Assembly (NCBI GenBank): GCA_030628575.1
Contig: DAOVQR010000060.1
Location: forward strand, 1 to 5,395
Direction: 5' to 3'
DNA from: a bacterium
GTDB taxonomy: Bacteria > Patescibacteriota > UBA1384 > JAMDBS01 > DAOVQR01
DNA: 5,395 bases
Position numbers and translations under genes: made by a program. Below, piece after piece: positions 1-5,395 of the stretch (position 1 is its first letter; each line of letters opens with the position of its first letter). The notes under the pieces were generated by a model. That model made no database searches, was not told where the DNA came from, and saw only the letters and a program-made list of their open reading frames with translations.

Positions 1-57
1 ATTAAACTTGCAGAAAAAAGGCTAGAACCGTTAAAAAGTCAAATGAAATTTATATAA
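1..57 (+). CDS. possible C-terminal end of an upstream gene (partial)
   Basis: Reading from base 1, frame 1 is open for 18 codons and ends in TAA at 55-57. The other two plus-strand frames close almost at once (TAA at 3-5, TAG at 23-25). The tail IKLAEKRLEPLKSQMKFI is charged and amphipathic, like the end of a soluble protein or a coiled coil, but it is too short to assign to a family. The first 30-bp repeat copy begins 11 bases after this stop, which would put that repeat directly behind a gene end. Eighteen open codons in AT-rich DNA are weak evidence, so this is a suggestion only; the base left of the window would decide it. Confidence 0.3.
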   Translation: MKLAEKRLEPLKSQMKFI

Positions 58-68
58 AACCAGCGCCC

Positions 69-98
69 AATCGAATTCTAAGACCTATCCAAATCATT
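69..98 (+). repeat. 30-bp direct repeat, left copy
   Basis: The 30 bases beginning AATCGAATTCTAAG and ending TATCCAAATCATT occur again at 5270-5299 in the same orientation with no mismatch. Identity stops sharply: the base before is C here and T in the other copy, and the base after is T here and A there. The flanks share only AT-richness and a CCA placed 7 bases before each copy. An exact 30-base match in 5.4 kb cannot be chance. The unit contains the palindrome GAATTC but is not an inverted repeat as a whole. The sequence does not say whether it is a dispersed intergenic element, a recombination site or a transposon footprint. Confidence 0.9.
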
Positions 99-297
99 TT
101 TTATTTATTTTTTATAAATTCGCCTTACCGAACAACGACCGATGAAGAACTTTATACTGATAGTTGTTTGAGAGAGGTTTATTACACCATATGCTTTCCC
201 CTCCTTTTCTTTTCGTTTATAATATATTTTCAATCCGAATTTTAAAGCATTATGTGAAACGTAACATAGAAATATTTACTATTTTAGCGTAAAATTT

Positions 298-317
298 GGA
301 GTTTAAGCGCAGACTCC
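298..317 (+). other. short stem-loop upstream of the promoter
   Basis: GGAGTTT (298-304) can pair with AGACTCC (311-317), forming a 7-bp stem with one G-T(U) wobble and the hexaloop AAGCGC. The nearest T run (332-337) starts 14 bases after the stem, too far for a standard intrinsic terminator. It lies upstream of the proposed promoter, so it would not be part of the giant gene's transcript. It could mark the end of an upstream transcript, act in DNA or RNA regulation, or be fortuitous. GTTAGGC follows at 319-325. Confidence 0.3.
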
Positions 318-356
318 CGTTAGGCGAAATATTTTTTGAAAATTTTGTTTATTAGA

Positions 357-384
357 TTGAAATAATTTTTGTTTTCTTTATATT
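357..384 (+). promoter_or_regulatory. candidate sigma-70-type promoter for the giant gene
   Basis: TTGAAA (357-362) matches the -35 consensus TTGACA at five of six bases. TATATT (379-384) matches TATAAT at five of six. The spacer is 16 bp. Transcription would start near 390-392, at the TTG codon (391) and just before the ATG (397). That predicts a leaderless or near-leaderless mRNA, which agrees with the lack of any Shine-Dalgarno-like purine run before either start. AT-rich DNA yields such boxes by chance; the position relative to the start codon is what makes this one credible. Confidence 0.45.
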
Positions 385-390
385 TTAACA

Positions 391-3300
391 TTGAATATGA
401 TAACAAATATCTCCAAGTTAAACTCTATAATAATCGATGCTGGAATAGTAAATATTCATATTAAAATAATAAAAAACACTAAAACCAAGAATTTACTTAT
501 TCCCAATAATGATCAAATCGAAACCTTATTTGCAAAGTACGGTGTTTTGGATATTTTAAAAGATGAAAATTGCCAATTATTTATCACCGGAAAATTAGCG
601 GAGATTGTGCGAGATACTTTGGGTCATGGAGAAATTATTTTGCCTTCAGCGGCACTCTGGGCAGAAGCCCGATTTTTGATGAACAATTCTGAAAACCAAG
701 ATTTGAACTCGCTTGGCATTATTGATTTATCTGCTTCCGGATATATGGTCATTGCTATTGATAAAAACGGCGAACTCAAAGATGATTTACTAACAACTAA
801 TTCTCGTTGTGGAGCAGGGAGTGGAATCAATCTCAGCCGGATTTTACAAAAATTGGATATTAAAAACGAAGAAGTTGACGAATTACTAGAAGATTATCTG
901 GGAGAAAACGGTAAAGAAAAAAGAGTGCAAGTCCAAATCAGAGTTGATAGATGCGGCGTTTTTAGCTCTTCGGCTACTATTTCTGATAAAAATCAGGGTA
1001 TCCCACTAGAAATTGCTTTGGCCGTAACTATGAAATCAGAAGTTCTAAAGGCTTGTAAAAAATTGCTTGAAAAAACAGAAAAGGTTTACCTTACCGGCAG
1101 GGTGTTTGTTTGGCAGTTTATGCGCGATTGCACCAAGGATTATCTGCAAAGCATTGGTGTTAAAGACATTGTTTTTGATCAAAATCAAGCAATTTTTTTG
1201 AATGGCGTTCAGCATTTAGTGGAACAAATAGGTGAAGAAAATTTTAAAGCACAAGAAAAAGAGAAATTGAGAAAAAAAGAGAAATTTATCGAATATCCGG
1301 GTTTCAAACATTTAAAGGAAAAATATGAAAAAACAGGGCTTTTCAAAAGACTTATTGAACCCGGGATTACAGAGGATAAAGGTGAAAATATAGAGAAAAT
1401 GCCGGTTAATATCGGCTTGGATGTCGGATCTACTATGGCAAAAATGCTGATTGTCAATGCGAAAAATGACAAAATAATTTTCAAAAGCTCTTATGATAAT
1501 CATGGTGATACTATTGAGACTATTAAGCACATTTTTAAAGATATCAAAGACAAAGGAGCGAACAATTTCAATATTCAAAACATCGGCATAACGGGTAGTG
1601 GCCGCTATCAAGTGCAGAATGTGTTGCGAAAAGTTTATCCGGAACTAGGAACAAGAATTTTTGTGTTGGTAGAAAATTATGCTCATGCACATGGTTCAAT
1701 TGATTATGCCAAAGATTATATTAAAAATTTAAAAAAATCTTTTCCTGAGATTAATAAAGACTTTTATGTATTAATAGATATTGGCGGAGAAGACACAAAA
1801 GTTTCTGTAATTTCACTAGAAAAAGAAGAGCTTTTTGATAATGTGATGAACATTAAATGCTCTGCCGGAACAGGCAGTTTAATGGATACGCTCAAAGCTT
1901 TATTTGGCATTGAAAGCATTAGTGAAGCTTGTCTTAAGGCTTTTAACGCAGAGAAAGCCTATGAAATAAATGCGACTTGTGCAGTTTTTCTGATGGAGAA
2001 TGCCAAAAAAATGCAGGCTTTAGGCTTTAGAAAAGATGAAATTTTAGCTTCTTGCAATTATGCAATTGTAGAAAATATGGCTCGATCGCTCTGGAATCAA
2101 ATCGAATTTCCTAAAAACGCAGTCGTACTTTTACACGGACAAACTATGCTTTCAGACCCATTGCCTTTGGCAGTCACCCACAGACTTCAGGAAGATGGAA
2201 AAATGTTCTCGCTTGTTCCACCTCTGCCTGGACATAGAGCTTGTTTTGGTTTAATCAAGTCTATTAAAGAAAAAAAAATAATCAATAAAAAATATCAACT
2301 TGATGACTTTATTAATCTTCAATTTGATAAAAAAATCATTACTTGCAGGGGAGTTGCTTGTGGTGATAAAAATGCCCGCTGTTCCAGAACCCTTCTAACT
2401 TCTACGGATTCAAATAATAAACTGACTTTACTTTTGGGCGGATGCACGGCTGTCAATGAACTTGCTGCTGGTAAAAAAGTGAAAAATAATACGATAGATG
2501 TTTACCGGAAAATTTGGCAATTTATTAATGAAAAATTACCCAGATCGGAAGCGAAAAACAGATTAATTATTCCTCGAAGTTTTGTGGTTTCTGAGCAGGC
2601 TTTTTTCTTGTCTCAAATTTTTGAAAATCTTGGTATTCCGGTTTATGTGGATAATGTGTGCGAACAAGATATCTTAAAAGCTCAGAGCTTATTTAACATC
2701 GATGTTTGTGCGCCTTTGATTGGGGCGGTTGGTCAATTTATAAGACTGGCAGGAGAAGATCACGGCCTTATTTTAGTTCCTCAAATTGATTTTTTACCAA
2801 CCGGAGAAACCAGTCTGGGCAGGACTTGTACGACCAACCAAGGCGGCGTGGTTATTGCGGAGCGTTTTGCTAAATCAAAATACCCTAGCAGCCATTTTTT
2901 TTTATTTGATTTGAGCATCAAAAAACCGGATCCAAATTATATCGCCCGTCAACTTAATAAAAAATTGCAAAAAGTGTTTCAATTTTATGATTTAAAAATA
3001 TCTAAAGAAAAATTAGTCAAAGCCATTGATCAGTCCATCAAAAAAAATCAAAAATTTAAAAACGAACTAGCTGAAGTTGCTGCTGATATTTTAGAGCAGG
3101 CTATTAAAGAAAAACGTAATATTACAATTGTTTGTGGAAGGGAATATATTTTAAATCCCGGTATTTATGACAGTCATGTCGGTAAATTACTCAAAGATAA
3201 AGGTGTGATGGCGATTCCTTCCTATGTTTTTGAGGTGGAATTGGATCCGGACTTTAATTATATTTACTGGCGTAATACTCATGATCTGATAACGAAAATC

Positions 3301-5067
3301 AATGCTATTGCTAATCACAAATTTCATAAGATTATCAAAAATGAGCGACTCAAAAAACTCATTGAAAAGATTGAGACCGGCACCCAAAATGGTTCGATTT
3401 CTTTACTACAAGTTTCTACTTTTCGCTGTGGACCAGATACCGTGACGACACCCACTATGGCGGAAATCACAAAAAAAATGCCTAGCCTTTTTATCCAGTC
3501 AGATGCCATGACCATAGAGCTGGCACATTTGGAAAATCGAGTAAATACTTACATAAATCAGTTAAACAAAAAACTACATCAAGCTTTTTCCGGGGAAAAT
3601 TTTGAAATTAAAATTGTAGAAGAATTTGATGCTAAAGGTCTAAATAAAGAAACGGATGTGATTTATTTCCCAACTCTACACGACAATAAAACTATTACCT
3701 CCGTATTTCGTAGTGCTGGTTTGACAGTTTTTGATAATTATGAAGATCAATCTTATGATTTGGAGCAAAAAGTCCGATTGGGCCGTAAATATGCTGGCGA
3801 TGCAGTTTGTGCACCTTTGGCAGGAATATTTGCCGATATACTTTTAGCAGTAGAAGATTATATCAAAAGAAAAAAAGCCAATGATCCTTTAATCAAAGGT
3901 AAGACAAGGATTTTAATTTTTGACAACAAAGGCACCGGACCTTGCCGCCAAGGTCAATATTTTGAAATGCACAAATTGCTTTTAAATAAAAAATTTGGTT
4001 GCGCTTCTTGTAGTCAAAAGCCCAATAAAACAGTTGAGCATCAAGTTAAATTATTGGTTGGTCACGAGAAAGATGGTTATAATGTCGGTTTGGATGAATG
4101 GGCTTTGATACAATCTTTTCAAGGCGCTATTTTACAAGGAGTCTTGCATTCCATTTTGTTAAAATTTGGTGCAAATTGTTGTGATTACGATCAGTATCAA
4201 GCATTTTACCAGGATTATTTAAAGTTAAAAGAGAGGGTTTATCAAATTCTTGAAAAAGAAACCAAGCCCAAAAAAGGTACTTTGAAATTAGCAGAAAAAA
4301 TAAGTCACAAATCAATCTACGCCGGAGCCATTTTTAAATATGTTGGTTATGGATTACATAATAATAATGGACTTAGGAAAGATCTAAAAAAATTCTCTGA
4401 CAAATGGTCTGCTATTCAAAAAAAAGATCAAAAAGACAAAATCAAAATCTATATTGAAGGCGAAGCATACATAAGAACAGCTTTAGTGCAAGATATTTTT
4501 AATGCTTTAATAGATGCCATCGGATTTCGTTCTTTTAAAGTCAATTATTCCCCATTGTGGTGTTATCTGGAATTACTTTTGGAATTTGAGATTTTAGATC
4601 TGAAAGAAAAAATTCATTTCGAAAAAAACCATCTTGAAATGAAAAAACAAAAAAAATTCATTTCCAAATTGCGTTTAGCGGTTAAAATTTTAAGAAGTAT
4701 TTTAGCCAAACCTTTGTATATTGCCGGTCAGGTAGAAATGCCTGATGAAATGCAAAAAGTCTTAGAACATACAGAATCCATATTACCAACAATAAAGCCT
4801 CGTGGTGAATTGCCTCCTTATCTGGGAGAAGCAATTTTGAAGATCAAGCAAGGTTATGATCTGTTTTTGAATGTGGCACCTGAAGGCTGTATGGTCTCTT
4901 CAATGGGGCAACTTTTCTCTAGTTCTATTTTAGAAATTAGTAACCAAAAGGCCAGAATTGAAGACCTTTTTACTCTTAATGGAGAAGTAAATAATGAACA
5001 ATTGCAAATGGTGCTTTTGAAAACTATGGGTCCGGAAAGATATTATAAAGTTAATTATTCTTTTTAG
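391..5067 (+). CDS. giant fused acyl-CoA dehydratase activase / HgdB-like reductase
   Basis: Related proteins use ATP hydrolysis to push a low-potential electron onto an iron-sulfur dehydratase or reductase acting on acyl-CoA thioesters in the cytoplasm. Seen here, in order: a divergent ASKHA module (about 12-285) with Cys140 in RCGAGSG and Cys188 in DRCGVF; a charged linker (about 285-336); a canonical ASKHA module (337-595) with GLDVGSTMAK (342-351), DIGGEDTK (463-470), Cys490 in KCSAGTG and Cys530 in TCAVF; a cysteine connector (Cys652, 657, 664, 685); a DUF2229-like part (about 725-830, Cys773); a GREY motif (916-919, usually GRPY); RCGPD (1012-1016); GPCRQGQY (1183-1190); EGEAYIR (1356-1362); and EGCM (1498-1501). 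In HgdC, two such cysteines per subunit bind one bridging [4Fe-4S] cluster; the 40-residue gap between Cys490 and Cys530 fits this. The length somewhat exceeds the roughly 1400-1450 residues I recall for relatives. No signal peptide or membrane segment is seen. The start is TTG 391 or, more conventionally, ATG 397 (two residues shorter); neither has a ribosome binding site, and in-frame TGA at 358-360 bounds the frame. The family call is firm; the substrate is unknown. Confidence 0.93.
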   Translation: MNMITNISKLNSIIIDAGIVNIHIKIIKNTKTKNLLIPNNDQIETLFAKYGVLDILKDENCQLFITGKLAEIVRDTLGHGEIILPSAALWAEARFLMNNSENQDLNSLGIIDLSASGYMVIAIDKNGELKDDLLTTNSRCGAGSGINLSRILQKLDIKNEEVDELLEDYLGENGKEKRVQVQIRVDRCGVFSSSATISDKNQGIPLEIALAVTMKSEVLKACKKLLEKTEKVYLTGRVFVWQFMRDCTKDYLQSIGVKDIVFDQNQAIFLNGVQHLVEQIGEENFKAQEKEKLRKKEKFIEYPGFKHLKEKYEKTGLFKRLIEPGITEDKGENIEKMPVNIGLDVGSTMAKMLIVNAKNDKIIFKSSYDNHGDTIETIKHIFKDIKDKGANNFNIQNIGITGSGRYQVQNVLRKVYPELGTRIFVLVENYAHAHGSIDYAKDYIKNLKKSFPEINKDFYVLIDIGGEDTKVSVISLEKEELFDNVMNIKCSAGTGSLMDTLKALFGIESISEACLKAFNAEKAYEINATCAVFLMENAKKMQALGFRKDEILASCNYAIVENMARSLWNQIEFPKNAVVLLHGQTMLSDPLPLAVTHRLQEDGKMFSLVPPLPGHRACFGLIKSIKEKKIINKKYQLDDFINLQFDKKIITCRGVACGDKNARCSRTLLTSTDSNNKLTLLLGGCTAVNELAAGKKVKNNTIDVYRKIWQFINEKLPRSEAKNRLIIPRSFVVSEQAFFLSQIFENLGIPVYVDNVCEQDILKAQSLFNIDVCAPLIGAVGQFIRLAGEDHGLILVPQIDFLPTGETSLGRTCTTNQGGVVIAERFAKSKYPSSHFFLFDLSIKKPDPNYIARQLNKKLQKVFQFYDLKISKEKLVKAIDQSIKKNQKFKNELAEVAADILEQAIKEKRNITIVCGREYILNPGIYDSHVGKLLKDKGVMAIPSYVFEVELDPDFNYIYWRNTHDLITKINAIANHKFHKIIKNERLKKLIEKIETGTQNGSISLLQVSTFRCGPDTVTTPTMAEITKKMPSLFIQSDAMTIELAHLENRVNTYINQLNKKLHQAFSGENFEIKIVEEFDAKGLNKETDVIYFPTLHDNKTITSVFRSAGLTVFDNYEDQSYDLEQKVRLGRKYAGDAVCAPLAGIFADILLAVEDYIKRKKANDPLIKGKTRILIFDNKGTGPCRQGQYFEMHKLLLNKKFGCASCSQKPNKTVEHQVKLLVGHEKDGYNVGLDEWALIQSFQGAILQGVLHSILLKFGANCCDYDQYQAFYQDYLKLKERVYQILEKETKPKKGTLKLAEKISHKSIYAGAIFKYVGYGLHNNNGLRKDLKKFSDKWSAIQKKDQKDKIKIYIEGEAYIRTALVQDIFNALIDAIGFRSFKVNYSPLWCYLELLLEFEILDLKEKIHFEKNHLEMKKQKKFISKLRLAVKILRSILAKPLYIAGQVEMPDEMQKVLEHTESILPTIKPRGELPPYLGEAILKIKQGYDLFLNVAPEGCMVSSMGQLFSSSILEISNQKARIEDLFTLNGEVNNEQLQMVLLKTMGPERYYKVNYSF

Positions 5068-5069
5068 CT

Positions 5070-5228
5070 ATGAAAAAATATAATGAGATAGACCTTGATG
5101 ATATGTTCTTTGGAAACCCACCCGGGGAAGACCAATTTCATTAAGCTCTTGACAAAATTCTTATTAATATTGAAGATGTAATGAAAATACCAAGAGAAAA
5201 AAGAAAGAGCGGAAGGAAGAGATATTGA
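5070..5228 (+). pseudogene. small downstream frame interrupted by TAA, probable gene remnant
   Basis: An ATG two bases after the giant gene's TAG opens a 24-codon frame (MKKYNEIDLDDMFFG..., ending in FH) closed by TAA at 5142-5144. The same frame then runs for 27 more sense codons, ALDKILINIEDVMK... to KRKSGRKRY, before TGA at 5226-5228. The acidic start, amphipathic middle and basic end look protein-like on both sides of the stop. A single C-to-T change of CAA (Gln) would create that TAA. Around 5200 the plausible coding signal may also move to another frame (EEILNLLHNLNREK), which suggests a frameshift too. The close spacing to the big gene would allow translational coupling. I do not recognise a family. 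It could instead be a genuine 24-residue peptide gene or chance open frames. Confidence 0.35.
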
Positions 5229-5395
5229 ATTTACTACACAACCTGAATAGAGAAAAAATGCCATCTGGTAATCGAATTCTAAGACCTATCCAAATCATTA
5301 TTAAATTAACAATAAAAATTTCTTAACAAATATTATTATCGAATTGGGGAATCCATCCATACTGACTTGCTTCGCTTCGTATGACTAAAAGGAAT
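5229..5395. other. downstream intergenic tail
   Basis: No supported gene lies here. The stretch contains the right copy of the 30-bp repeat and a very AT-rich run (5300-5337). Next is a segment starting ATCGAATT (5338-5345) that recalls the left end of the repeat. The last part is more GC-balanced, where CATAC (5358-5362) and GTATG (5379-5383) are complementary around GCTTCGCTTC. No convincing intrinsic terminator for the giant gene is visible between its stop and the window edge. Confidence 0.5.
5270..5299 (+). repeat. 30-bp direct repeat, right copy
   Basis: This copy is identical over 30 bases to 69-98, in the same orientation, 5201 bp away. It lies 41 bases after the end of the decayed small frame, and both copies therefore sit behind a possible gene end. 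The segment between the left edges of the two copies contains one complete gene plus its promoter, the layout expected if homologous or site-specific recombination between the copies could excise or duplicate the whole unit. That is inference; no integrase, transposase or terminal inverted repeat is present in the window. Confidence 0.9.

Larger units (their letters stand above)
58..390. other. intergenic region upstream of the giant gene
   Basis: This 333-base stretch has no convincing protein gene. It contains the first copy of the 30-bp direct repeat (69-98), a pyrimidine-rich segment (195-217) followed by TATAAT at 218-223 without a good -35 partner, a short hairpin (298-317), and a promoter-like pair next to the start of the large gene (357-384). 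Two open frames without start codons cross it: plus strand 6-242, and minus strand around 216-115. A 33-codon ATG frame (191-292) has no properly spaced ribosome binding site. I see no tRNA, rRNA or recognisable riboswitch. Confidence 0.6.

Noticed and set aside
191..292. 33-codon plus-strand ATG frame (MLSPPFLFVYNIF...)
   Set aside because: The only purine run (171-177) is 13 bases from the ATG, the product resembles random AT-rich translation, and nothing else supports it.
298..325. Hairpin followed by GTTAGGC, which matches the integron attC core GTTRRRY
   Set aside because: No complementary RYYYAAC core upstream and no integrase. A GTTRRRY match is expected by chance about every kilobase per strand.
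624..1611. Minus-strand open frames of 68, 91 and 99 codons inside the first part of the large gene
   Set aside because: They lie wholly inside a long frame with clear domain motifs, have no ribosome binding sites, and read as hydrophobic Phe/Ser/Ile-rich antisense of Lys/Glu-rich coding sequence.
3187..4315. Minus-strand open frames of 62-66 codons inside the second half of the large gene
   Set aside because: Antisense shadows of conserved blocks such as RCGPD; no independent coding evidence.
5064..5264. Minus-strand 66-codon frame overlapping the end of the large gene
   Set aside because: Phe/Ser/Leu-rich antisense of the AT-rich downstream region, with no ribosome binding site or family resemblance. 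The plus-strand frame there looks more protein-like.
69..5299. CRISPR array
   Set aside because: Only two repeat copies, 5.2 kb apart with a gene between them. No spacers and no cas genes.
5358..5383. CATAC/GTATG inverted repeat as a terminator
   Set aside because: Five-base arms around a 16-base loop and no T run after it; too weak, and cut close to the window edge.

Overview
The window is AT-rich, with a lysine-, isoleucine- and asparagine-rich proteome signature. It is dominated by one very long gene on the plus strand (391-5067, 1558 codons). The encoded protein belongs to the known but poorly characterised family of giant fused 2-hydroxyacyl-CoA dehydratase activase / benzoyl-CoA reductase-like proteins. 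It has two BcrA/BadF/HgdC-type ASKHA ATPase modules, a cysteine-bearing connector, a DUF2229-like module, and a C-terminal HgdB/COG3580-3581-like half. This family is typical of strict anaerobes such as Clostridia and several uncultivated lineages. The composition, the lack of ribosome binding sites and the isolated gene would fit a low-GC fermentative anaerobe, possibly a candidate-phylum bacterium, but the window alone does not fix the taxon. The standard code fits: the main frame ends in TAG and does not read through TGA.

Layout. Bases 1-57 may be the last 18 codons of an upstream plus-strand gene. A 30-bp sequence at 69-98 recurs without a mismatch at 5270-5299, so two direct copies 5201 bp apart bracket the big gene. 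Bases 99-390 are non-coding as far as I can see. They hold a small hairpin (298-317) and a plausible promoter (357-384) placed so close to the start codon that the transcript would be leaderless or nearly so. Two bases after the big gene's stop there is a 24-codon frame. It continues for 28 further sense codons after one TAA and looks like a decayed small gene. The second repeat copy and a short AT-rich tail follow.

How the parts fit. The big protein appears to carry on one chain both the ATP-driven electron injector (ASKHA modules with four cluster-type cysteines) and the iron-sulfur acceptor-like half that are separate subunits in classical 2-hydroxyglutaryl-CoA dehydratase systems. No separate dehydratase, CoA-transferase or electron-transfer gene lies in the window. 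Two points stand out. The first ATPase module has lost both phosphate-binding signatures but kept its two cysteines. The gene unit is also framed by exact direct repeats.
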